Source: Fibrobacter succinogenes
Lineage (GTDB): Bacteria; Fibrobacterota; Fibrobacteria; Fibrobacterales; Fibrobacteraceae
Direction: 5' to 3'
Assembly: GCA_902800345.1 (NCBI GenBank)
Contig: CADCDO010000043.1
Span: 1-48,566 of the forward strand
DNA length: 48,566 nucleotides
Shown: one piece after another, positions 35,962 to 43,909 of the stretch
How the letters are laid out: the number at the start of each line of letters is the position of its first letter
Position numbering within the stretch: the first letter of the stretch is position 1
The notes under the pieces: generated by a model
Database searches by the model: none
What the model saw: only the letters and a program-made list of their open reading frames with translations
Told to the model about the DNA's origin: nothing
Program-made: the position numbers and the translations under genes

Positions 35962-37501
35962 TATGCGTTACCTCCCTCAAGGAGCTTTCCTGTGCTCTTG
36001 ATGGCGTCATAGGTAATGTCGGCGAAAGCCGGCACGTATTCACGAGCCTTCTTGAAAGCTTCGCAAGCCGAATTGAACTTGTTCCCTGCCAAAGCGGAAA
36101 TCACTTCGTAGGCCGGGGCAAGCTTTTCGTCCGGGCAAGTCGGAGCGGCAGAGAGTTTCTGCAAGATGTTCAGGCTGTTGACCATCGTGCCCTGGACTTC
36201 GCTCCAGTGGCGGATACCGAATGCGACCTTCGCCTTCTTGGCGGTAGCGTCATCGAAAGCGGAAAAGGCGATACGGTTCGAAATCTTGTCGAGAACCTTG
36301 GCTGCGGCAGCGTCTTCGCCGTAGAGGTCTGCGTTCACCGTGATGAGGTTGCCGAAGTCGCCTGCACGCTTGAGGAGTTCGGCAACGTCTGCAAAACCCA
36401 TGAGCTTCATGCCTGCGCGGTTTGCCACCGGGTCACCGCTCTTTGCGATACCGTCCGGAGTACCCACCTTGAGGAGGGAGCCGCCGAAGAGTTCAGCGCG
36501 GTCACCGAGAGCATCCTTGAGCATCTTGAGAGCAGCGAGGTCTTCGTTCGTGCAAGCGCCACCAGCAACGAGAGCGATCTTGCCACCGCTAAGCTGGATA
36601 GCGGAAACATCGATTGCCGGCAAGCGGTTCTTGTCGAACTGCTGGAAAGCGAGACGGCTCGTATTGGAGAGCCAGCTGCGGTTCACTTCCGGGTTGCAAC
36701 GCGGCATCACGCGGTAGATGCGGCCATCGGCATGGTCAAGCCAAATGTTTGCACCGAGGGAATCGTCCATCGAAATCGTCGGCGTATGGGAAAGGAGCCA
36801 AACGCGCTTCTGGAAGCGGAAGTACTTTGCCGTCATGGCGCCCGTCGGGCATACGTCCGTGACACAGAGGTCGTATTCGTGGTCGAGCTTAGCTGTTCGT
36901 CCTTCGCGATGCTACGCATAAAGCGTACGCAACGGTCGCACTGCACGCAACGTTCTTCGTCGAGCAAAATGCGCGGACCGATGTCCACATGCTTACCGCC
37001 ACGGAGCTGGCCCTTCGCATCAATGAACTGATGTTCCGGATTGCCGTGGTAATTCTTGCCGTATTCCGGACGGAGGCGGCTTTCGTTCTGGCCTGCTTCC
37101 ATGTAGTTTTCCTGCAAGGTGCATTCACCGGCCTTGTCGCAAATCGGGCAATCCAGCGGGTGGTTCACCAGCATGAATTCCTGTGTGGCCTTGCGAGCGT
37201 TTTTCACACGGGCGCTGGATGCCGGGGTATAAATCTTCATACCCGGAGTCACAGGAGTATAGCACGAAATCACGAGCATGCGACCGCGCGGGCCTTCCTG
37301 CTCTACCAGGCACTGACGACAGTTACCCGACACCGGCAAATACGGATGATAACATACGTGAGGAGTTTCAATCCCGACAGCCTTCAAGGCTTCGAGGAGG
37401 TTGGTATCGCCAGGAACCATCACGGCCTTGTCATCCACGAAGATTTCCACCTTCGGGCTTGCTTCGGTCGGGAGTTTCGGCATATTGTAGTAGTTACTCA
37501 T
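35961..37501 (-). pseudogene. nuoG: NADH-quinone oxidoreductase subunit G, short form, frameshifted in a cluster domain
   Basis: From ATG 37501 the frame gives the [2Fe-2S] domain (CYHPYLPVSGNCRQC). It continues with the His/Cys N5-type site (HPLDCPICDKAGEC) and CVQCDRCVRFMRSIAKDEQL. It then leaves frame and stops at 36833. The continuation (KLDHEYDLCVTDVCPTGAMTAKY) is in the -1 frame and runs to 35961. The family block of roughly 15-20 residues between DEQL and KLDH is lost at about 36890-36892. The total would be only about 515-530 residues, because the molybdopterin-like domain is short compared with E. coli (908). That is a real feature of this gene and separate from the frameshift. The stop overlaps nuoH by one base. 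Confidence 0.87.
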
Positions 37502-37505
37502 ATTA

Positions 37506-38813
37506 TTACCAGAAAATTCCAGGACGACTTGTTTCTTGAATACGCGGTTTTGCGTGTTCGGGGTTCTTAGCGATATATTCGTCAAAGTCCGCACGGAACT
37601 TTGCAGTGTAGCTCGAGACCGGGCCACCGAGAGAAATCGAAAGCGGGCAAATCGTCACGCCACCAAATCCGCTAGAAAGGCTCTGCATCAGTTCCACATC
37701 ACCATCGTGACCGTTACCGGCCACCATCTGGTTCAAGATGCGGTGCAAGAGGCCTGTACCTTCACGGCACGGCGTGCATTGGCCGCAAGATTCGTGGCTG
37801 TAGAAGTTGCCGAGGCAATTCAAAAGGTCCACCATGTTGTGCGTATCATTAATAACGATCATAGCGCCGGAACCGAACATCGTCTTCATCGAGGCGAGGC
37901 ATTCGTAGTCCATCGTGGCGACGGCAGCTTCTTCTGCCGTCAAGGGAGCGCAAGAGGAACCGCCCGGGAGCACAGCCTTGAGCTTGCCGCCCACGACGCC
38001 ACCGGCGTAATCGTTGATCATCGTCATCATCGGAGTGCCGAGAGGCGCTTCATACACACCCGGATTCTTCACGTCACCGGAAATGCAGAACACCTTCGTA
38101 CCACCGGCGCGCGGCGTACCCATCTTGGCGTAGTCGCTCGGGTCGTGGCTCAAAATCCACGGAAGCGCCATAATCGTTTCGACGTTGTTCACGCAAGTCG
38201 GGGACTTCCAGGCACCGCAAACAGCCGGGAACGGCGGTTTCAAGCGCGGTTGGCCCTTCTGGCCTTCGAGAGAGTTAATAAGAGCAGTTTCTTCACCGCA
38301 AATGTAGGCGCCAGCACCGCGATGCACAAAGATATCAAAGCTGAACTTCGTGCCGCAAATGTTTTCGCCGAGGTAGCCAGCGGCGTAAGCCTGGTTCAAA
38401 GCCTTGTTCAAGGCTTCGATGCACGGGAGGAATTCGCCACGGCAATAGATGTAGGCCGCGCGAGAGCCAAGTGCCCAAGCGGCAATGATAAGGCCTTCGA
38501 TCAAGCGGTGCGGATCTTCGAGCATGAGGAAGTGGTCCTTGAACGTACCGCCTTCGCCTTCGTCAGCGTTTACGACAATGTAAACCGGCTTGCCCGTACC
38601 ACGCGGCACAAAGCTCCACTTCATGCCCGTCGGGAAGCCTGCACCACCACGACCGCGGAGGTTAGAACGTTGCACGTAATCGATGAGCTCAAACTGGCTC
38701 ATGTTGAACAAGCGTTCAGAAATGTTCGCGTAGCCACCCAGTTTCTTGTAGACTTCGATGTCCTGGGCGCCCTTGCCAAAGTTCTGCGTACAAACTTTTA
38801 CACATTCAGCCAT
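37506..38813 (-). CDS. nuoF: NADH-quinone oxidoreductase subunit F
   Basis: This 435-residue flavoprotein binds NADH, FMN and cluster N3. It has the glycine-rich GRGGAGFPTG (54-63), then VVNADEGEGGTFKDHFLMLEDPH and GAGAYICGEETALINSLEG. The N3 ligands are in SCGQCTPCREGT and TICPL. The C-terminal part is intact. It lies two bases after nuoE and four bases before nuoG. Length is normal and no break is visible. Confidence 0.95.
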   Translation of the reverse strand: MAECVKVCTQNFGKGAQDIEVYKKLGGYANISERLFNMSQFELIDYVQRSNLRGRGGAGFPTGMKWSFVPRGTGKPVYIVVNADEGEGGTFKDHFLMLEDPHRLIEGLIIAAWALGSRAAYIYCRGEFLPCIEALNKALNQAYAAGYLGENICGTKFSFDIFVHRGAGAYICGEETALINSLEGQKGQPRLKPPFPAVCGAWKSPTCVNNVETIMALPWILSHDPSDYAKMGTPRAGGTKVFCISGDVKNPGVYEAPLGTPMMTMINDYAGGVVGGKLKAVLPGGSSCAPLTAEEAAVATMDYECLASMKTMFGSGAMIVINDTHNMVDLLNCLGNFYSHESCGQCTPCREGTGLLHRILNQMVAGNGHDGDVELMQSLSSGFGGVTICPLSISLGGPVSSYTAKFRADFDEYIAKNPEHAKPRIQETSRPGIFW

Positions 38814-38815
38814 AA

Positions 38816-39877
38816 TTAAACCGCCTTTTGTTCCGGTGCGGGCTTCTGCTTTGTCACAGCAACCGCCGAGGGTTTAGCAACACGTTCACCGGAGGTCGCA
38901 ATCATACGGTATTCGTCGCCGACCTTTCCGTTCGGATCTACAAAAGCCTTGTCCTTCACGCCCGGCTCGCCCACGGCGACCCAGTCCTTGCCGTTCTTCT
39001 TTTCGACGACAATCTTCGTGAATTCCGGAGCGCCCTTCCAAGTGAGGGTGGCGCCCGTTTCGTCAGCTTCGGACTTGACATTCAAAACCGGAGAAGGAGG
39101 AGCGTAGTCCGCCACCTGCGGCTTTGCAATAGCACCCGGAGCGCCCGGATGACCGCAGTGGCCCTTCACCGTACCGCCGAGCACATCGTGCTTCGGAATG
39201 TTGTCTTCATGGGCATAGCACCACTTGAGAATGCGGTCGATGCTGTCTTCGGTAAGCGTCGTACCCGGCTTCATCGTGAGCACGTCGCCATCAGCATCCG
39301 TCGCAAAGTCGTCGTTCACGAGCATCATCGGGCCGTTACCGCAAGAACCGAGGCATTCGACCTGGAGGATCGTAAAGAGACCATCCGGAGTCGTTTCGCC
39401 CGTCTTGATGTTCAAAGCTTTTTCAATATAAGCGATAAGGCTCGGAGCGCCCTTGATGGTGCAGCTGATGTTGCGGCAGAACTGCAACAGGAACTTGCCC
39501 TTCGGAGCGTGGTTGTACATCGTATAGAACGTAGCAACGCCAAGAGCATGAGCCGGAGCGCAACCGCAGACGCCTGCCGCCCAGCGAATCCCTTCGCGCG
39601 GCACCCAGCCGAACACGCCCTGTACAAGCCAGAGCACTTCGAGAAGTGCAGCCTGACCGACCGGATAGCGGCTGAGCAAATCTGCACAGCGTTCCTTGAT
39701 TTCGGGCGTATTGAGTTTCGCGAGCACATCCTTTGTAGGAGGCTGCGGCACAGGCTTGTTCACATAGCCAAACATCTGGCCCGGATCCGGCAACGCATCA
39801 ATCGGCTGCGCCGGACGGTCGAACTTCAAATGATTGTTCGAGACAAATTGGACAGCGCCAGTAATATGTTCTCTCAT
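38816..39877 (-). CDS. nuoE: NADH-quinone oxidoreductase subunit E with FN3-like C-terminal extension
   Basis: This 353-residue protein is about twice the usual length. Its thioredoxin-like N-terminal 230 residues carry the [2Fe-2S] cluster N1a (FCRNISC and VECLGSCGNGP). A Pro/Gly-rich linker leads to a C-terminal domain at about 265-340. That domain has ATLTWKG, FTKIVVEKKNGKDW and DEYRMIATSGE, a pattern expected of a fibronectin type III-like beta sandwich. Such a domain is not part of normal NuoE. It starts at ATG 39877, overlapping the in-frame nuoD stop as ATGA. It probably sits at the tip of the hydrophilic arm in the cytoplasm. Confidence 0.92.
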   Translation of the reverse strand: MREHITGAVQFVSNNHLKFDRPAQPIDALPDPGQMFGYVNKPVPQPPTKDVLAKLNTPEIKERCADLLSRYPVGQAALLEVLWLVQGVFGWVPREGIRWAAGVCGCAPAHALGVATFYTMYNHAPKGKFLLQFCRNISCTIKGAPSLIAYIEKALNIKTGETTPDGLFTILQVECLGSCGNGPMMLVNDDFATDADGDVLTMKPGTTLTEDSIDRILKWCYAHEDNIPKHDVLGGTVKGHCGHPGAPGAIAKPQVADYAPPSPVLNVKSEADETGATLTWKGAPEFTKIVVEKKNGKDWVAVGEPGVKDKAFVDPNGKVGDEYRMIATSGERVAKPSAVAVTKQKPAPEQKAV

Positions 39878-41054
39878 CGGTCAAGTTCTCCAGCAATAAT
39901 GTTGAGACCCGAAAGCACGGCCATGGAGTCAGCCAAGAGACCGCCTTCGACGAGTTCATGGAATGCAGCAAACTGCGTCGCACCTTGATGCGGTACGGAT
40001 GGCCAGAGCCGTCAGAAATAATCGTGAAACCGAGTTCACCGTTAGCGCATTCGCTACCGCAGTAGTATTCACCTTCCGGAACGCGGATGCCTTCATACAC
40101 GCTCTTGAAGCGCCCGATAAGGCCTTCCATGTCCTGGTAAGCGAGCTTGTGCGATGGCACGCGGATACGCGGATCGACGAGATCGACCGGGCCCGGAGTA
40201 AGGCGTTTGAGAGCCTGGCGCACAATCTTCACGGATTCTTCAATTTCGGCCAAACGAACCTGCAAACGGTCGTTGCAGTCGCCCTGAGTGCCGACCACGA
40301 CTTCCCAGTCGTAGGTTTCGTAATCGTAATACGGTTCATCCTTGCGGAGGTCAGAAGCGACACCGGAAGCGCGGAGGCACGGGCCGGTCCAGCCGTAGCT
40401 GATGGCCTTTTCAGCAGAAATCTTGCCGATGCCCACCGTACGGTCAAGGAAGATGCGGTTTCTGTCCAAGCAGGCGTGCAAGTCCTTCAAAGCCTTTTCG
40501 GTAGAATTGAGGGCCGCGAGAACATCCTGTTCAAAGCCTGCGTAGCTATCACGAGAAAGGCCGCCAATGCGTGCAAAGCTGTTCGTGAGGCGCGCACCCG
40601 TGAGCTTTTCCCAGATGCACATGATTTCTTCACGCGGGTTGAAGGCGTACATGAACGGAGTCGTACCGCCCAAGTCCTGGAACGCAGCGGCAACGCACAC
40701 AAAGTGGTCGTTGATACGGCTAAGTTCGTTCACAATCACGCGGAGCACCTTGCAGCGTTCCGGAATTTCGACCTGGAACATGTTTTCCACGGCACGGCAG
40801 AATGCGATGTTGTTCATGATAGCGGAGCAGTAGTTCAAGCGGTCCGTATAAGGAACCACTTGCTGCCAAGTGCCACGTTCGACCATCTTTTCGAACCCGC
40901 GGTGCAGGTAGCCGATTTCCTCGACAGAAGCCACGATGGTTTCGCCATCCATGGCTGCCATGAAACGCAAGCAACCGTGAGTCGCCGGGTGGCTAGGCCC
41001 CACGTTCAAGGGCATCAAATTCAGCTTTTCGCCATTCGGATCTAATACGATCAT
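39874..41054 (-). pseudogene. nuoD: NADH-quinone oxidoreductase subunit D, frameshifted near the C-terminus
   Basis: The 49-kDa quinone-site subunit reads well from ATG 41054: NVGPSHPATHGCLRF, EEIGYLHRGFEK, then DRLNYCSAIMNN. It stays in frame to GHPYRIKVR. After that the frame is wrong and stops at 39798, inside nuoE. The true end (FAAFHELVEGGLLADSMAVL, then NIIAGELDR) is in the -1 frame. It stops at TGA 39874-39876, overlapping the nuoE start as ATGA. The gap is small, about 13 bases at 39975-39978, judging by family spacing. The lost piece includes the conserved P-S-F-type motif close to the quinone site. All upstream residues look intact. Confidence 0.87.
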
Positions 41055-41582
41055 TCCTTGATACTCCCTTCCAAAAATTCGTTGTCGTTCGTTTCCACTT
41101 CCTTACTGCGCTGGACGACCTTGTAACCGAGTTCTTCAAGGCGCTGTTCCAACTGCGGAAGCAGGTAATCGTTCGTCGAGAGCCACTGGCGCTTCTGGGC
41201 AGGGTAATCCTTGCGAGAGGTCATAGACTTCACGTTCGTACCAGTTGGCATTCGCATAGAGGTCGCTAATCGTCGGCACCTTGAGGTCTTCTTCGGAAAC
41301 CAGCACCTTCAGACGGATGCGGGCCCCCGGATTCTTCATGCTCTTGAAAGCATAGGCGACCGCATAGCGCGGGCCCTCGTGATTCGGGTAAGTCAAGTAG
41401 TCGATACCGGCAATATCCACGAGCATATCGAACTTGATGCCGGTTTCATCCTTGATGAACTGGACGACGTTATGCAGGTAAGAAGCAGAGACGATAGCCG
41501 TCACGCCCCACTTGTCCTGCATTTCGCGCTTGGCACCAAACTTTTCTTCAAGGGCGGCGAGGATTTCTTCAACAGTCATCAT
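41051..41582 (-). pseudogene. nuoC: NADH-quinone oxidoreductase subunit C, internal frameshifting deletion
   Basis: The frame from ATG 41582 (or the next codon, behind AAGGAG) reads the 30-kDa subunit through DIAGIDYLTYPNHEGPRYAV to NWYEREVYDL. It then enters foreign sequence and stops at 41136. The remainder begins with RKDYP in the +1 frame and continues to 41051, overlapping the nuoD start as ATGA. The absent part is the most conserved signature of the family (FGI...HPDLRR...GHPL). About 74 bases are missing at 41216-41217, assuming the usual 25 residues between YDL and RKD. Confidence 0.88.
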
Positions 41583-41583
41583 C

Positions 41584-42219
41584 CTACTCCTTCCAGAATT
41601 GGGCTTTCTTTACAAGATTCTGTTCTTTCTCTTTCACGAATTCCTTCACGTCAGCGACTTTTTCGTGAACTGCGACTTTAGCTTCGCGCTTGACCTCGGC
41701 AGTCTTCGCCTTGATGAACTCAAGCTGTTCCTTGACGCTTTCGGCACGCTGCTTCATGAAGGATTCGTCTTTGACCTTCTTCTGCAAATCAAACATTGCA
41801 TCGAAGAAAGCTTCCGGACGCGGAGGACAACCGCCGATATACACATCCACCGGGATAATGTGGTCTATACCGGGAACCGTGCAATAGCAGTCGTAAAAAC
41901 CGCCAGAGCTAGCGCACGCACCCATGGCAATGACCCAACGGGGTTCAGCCATCTGCTCGTAAATGCGCTTTAAAATCGGAGCCTGTTTGTAGGTAATCGT
42001 ACCCGCAACAAGCAGCACATCGGACTGACGCGGCGTAAAACGCACATATTCAGAACCGATACGCGAAAGGTCGTAACGACCCACTTCCGTACTCATGAAT
42101 TCAATTGCACAACAAGCCGTACCGTAAGGGAACGGCCACAACGAATTAGAGCGCCCCCAGTTGACCAAAAAGTCAAGCGAGGACGTAATGATATTCGGCT
42201 TTTCTGCCTCATTACCCAT
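41584..42219 (-). CDS. nuoB: NADH-quinone oxidoreductase subunit B with charged C-terminal extension
   Basis: This 211-residue subunit carries cluster N2, which passes electrons to quinone. The ligands are seen in YGTACCAIEFM, GACASSGGFYDCY and GGCPPRPEAF. The start ATG 42219 (MGNEAEKPN) has GAGGT six bases upstream and is preferred over the in-frame ATG at 42276. After about residue 150 there is a Lys/Glu-rich tail of about 60 residues that looks like a helix or coiled coil and is not usual for NuoB. This is the first gene of the operon; no nuoA is found upstream. Confidence 0.94.
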   Translation of the reverse strand: MGNEAEKPNIITSSLDFLVNWGRSNSLWPFPYGTACCAIEFMSTEVGRYDLSRIGSEYVRFTPRQSDVLLVAGTITYKQAPILKRIYEQMAEPRWVIAMGACASSGGFYDCYCTVPGIDHIIPVDVYIGGCPPRPEAFFDAMFDLQKKVKDESFMKQRAESVKEQLEFIKAKTAEVKREAKVAVHEKVADVKEFVKEKEQNLVKKAQFWKE

Positions 42220-42636
42220 AGGAGTTACCTCATAAATTTCGCGCCAAAAGATAGAAATTTTCATGACTGGACGCACAGAAAATGTAAAAGCAACATGCAG
42301 GAAAAACGCCTATCCCCGCCCGTTTTTCAAATGCAATAAAAAAGTAAGCAGCGGAAGGGAATCAAGTTGGTAGAACTTAGAGCTTAGAACTTAGTAAGAA
42401 GTAAGCAGTCATCCTGAAGGGAGCTTCGCGACCGATAGGATCCAGTGCGGTATGAGCTATGGGCTCGACTAATGTTGGTAAACCCATCAAACCACGAACT
42501 TTTGAGATTGTGAGGTACGAGCTGAGTACTAATAATCGATGATAATCACAGTTGTCCTTCTCAGTATGGCAAAATAGACGTCAAAGTAGCACAAAATCAA
42601 TCCTTTAGTACTTTTAAAGTGCATTTTCGCCCAGGC
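42220..42636. other. Intergenic region upstream of nuoB
   Basis: No gene is seen. It should hold the nuo promoter on the minus strand. Bases 42362-42440 carry pieces of the genomic intergenic repeat family: TTGGTAGAACTTAG (also at 11245-11258), CATCCTGAAGG (like 11265-11275) and GGATCC. From about 42560 the sequence becomes AT-rich and leads into the inverted-repeat array. Confidence 0.55.
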
Positions 42637-42940
42637 GTACCTATAAAATGCTCTTTTTTTGGGATTTATAGGTACTCATTCGCGCTTTTTAGAACTTTTT
42701 GCGATCAAATTTTCCTAAAAGTACCTATAAACAGAGGCAAAACAACACTTTTATAGGTACCTACAGGTGATTTTCCAGCAGCAAACCGCATAGTTTATTC
42801 AAAATTTAGGTGCTGAGTACCTATAAATCGACCATTTTGCAAAATTTATAGGTACCCTCCCTCAATATTTAGACTATTTTGCACTCTAAATTCCATAATA
42901 GTACCTATAAACAAAGGTAAAATGACACTTTTATAGGTAC
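42637..42940. repeat. Array of four inverted-repeat units in two diverged 124-bp modules
   Basis: Eight 11-base arms are identical. GTACCTATAAA is followed by its exact complement TTTATAGGTAC in four pairs, at 42637-42675, 42721-42760, 42817-42855 and 42901-42940. Loops are 17 or 18 bases. Pairs 1-2 and 3-4 form two modules of exactly 124 bases. The 45-base spacers inside the modules are about 60 percent identical, and the loops of units 2 and 4 agree at 14 of 18 positions. Arms are perfect while the rest has diverged, which implies selection on the arms. The array lies 130-433 bases before the TIGR02147 gene. It is not a CRISPR array, because the repeats are paired and the spacers are homologous. 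Confidence 0.85.
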
Positions 42941-43030
42941 ACCTCAATAAACACACCTGCATAAGTGCGCCTCCACATTTTTCAACTTTCCACGATAGAA
43001 ATCACAATTTCATGGAGATAATAAAAAAAT

Positions 43031-43059
43031 GTTCTCACAATAGTTCTCATAAATATTAT
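43031..43059 (+). promoter_or_regulatory. Possible promoter/operator of the TIGR02147 gene
   Basis: GTTCTCA is repeated at 43031-43037 and 43043-43049, 12 bases apart. TATTAT at 43054-43059 could be a -10 box and TTCTCA at 43032-43037 a -35 box with a 16-base gap. The mRNA leader would be only a few bases before the GTG at 43070. The gene has no visible Shine-Dalgarno sequence, which would fit a nearly leaderless mRNA. Confidence 0.3.
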
Positions 43060-43069
43060 ATTAAGTTTC

Positions 43070-43909
43070 GTGGAAAACTATATAGACATTTACCAGTTCA
43101 CGCACTTCCGCAAGTACTTGGAAGAATACCAGGCGGCTAGAGTCCAGTCCGACCCGGAATTCACCCGTACCGGAATTTGCAACATGCTCGGCCTTCCCAA
43201 GACGCGCAGTTATTTCGCCGATGTTCTCAGAGGGAAAAAAGTCAGCCCCCGTATGACCTTGAAATTTGTCGAAGTCCTCGGCCTCAGCAAGAAAGCCGCC
43301 AAGTACTTTGAGACCATGGTCAAACTCGACCAGGCAAAAACAGAAACCGCACGTAGCGCCGCCATGGAAGAACTGCTGCACCTGCACCCGAATCCGCAGC
43401 ACATCCTCGATTCAAACACCTACGAATATTATAACCACTGGTACCATAGCGCAATGTTTGCTATTCTTGATGCTATGGACGTTACCGATGACTTGACACC
43501 CGTGCAAAAGAGAATCTTCCCGAAAGTTCCACTCGGAAAGCTCAAGGACTCGCTCGTGCTTTTGGAAAAGCTCGGGCTTGCACGGAAAAATGAAGCGGGA
43601 TTCTGGAAACCCACAAAAGAATCCATATCTAGCGGTCCGTACAACAACGCGGAACTCATCAAGCAATACCAGCTGCAATGTTTCGAACTCTCTAAACAAG
43701 CGCTCATCACACGTCCCAAGATGCCGACCGTCATGAGCACGCTCACGTTCAGCATCTCGAACACCGCCTACAAAAAACTCGAATCCGAACTCCAGGAATT
43801 CAAAGCCAAGGCAAGGCGCATCATCAGCGAAGATAACGAAAAGGCAAGCGGCGTATATCAAATGAACCTGCACCTGTTCTCCAACCTCGACCCGGAGGGC
43901 AAAGCATGA
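43070..43909 (+). CDS. TIGR02147-family protein (Fibrobacter second paralogous family), likely regulator
   Basis: This 279-residue protein begins at GTG 43070 with the hallmark FTHFRKYLEEYQAARV. The N-terminal 80 residues have a helix-turn-helix look (TGICNMLGLPKTRSYFADVLRGKKVSPRMTLKFVEVLGL). The rest is helical, with the conserved WYHSAMFAILDAMD, a second winged-helix-like part (LKDSLVLLEKLGLARKN) and the STLTFSISNTAYKKLESELQEF end. It overlaps the following lipoprotein gene by four bases (ATGA). Pairing of such a gene with an exported protein gene suggests local control or an anti-sigma-like relation, which is inferred. The repeat array lies just upstream. Confidence 0.9.
   Translation: MENYIDIYQFTHFRKYLEEYQAARVQSDPEFTRTGICNMLGLPKTRSYFADVLRGKKVSPRMTLKFVEVLGLSKKAAKYFETMVKLDQAKTETARSAAMEELLHLHPNPQHILDSNTYEYYNHWYHSAMFAILDAMDVTDDLTPVQKRIFPKVPLGKLKDSLVLLEKLGLARKNEAGFWKPTKESISSGPYNNAELIKQYQLQCFELSKQALITRPKMPTVMSTLTFSISNTAYKKLESELQEFKAKARRIISEDNEKASGVYQMNLHLFSNLDPEGKA

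Noticed and set aside
37536..38819. Open frame of 427 codons opposite nuoF
   Set aside because: Antisense shadow of a recognised complex I gene; no ribosome binding site or family match.
42220..42276. Longer NuoB start at 42276, adding 19 residues
   Set aside because: GAGGT lies six bases before ATG 42219, and the extra residues do not match the family.
42637..42940. CRISPR array
   Set aside because: Repeats are 11 bp and alternate in orientation, spacers are homologous between modules, and no cas gene is near.
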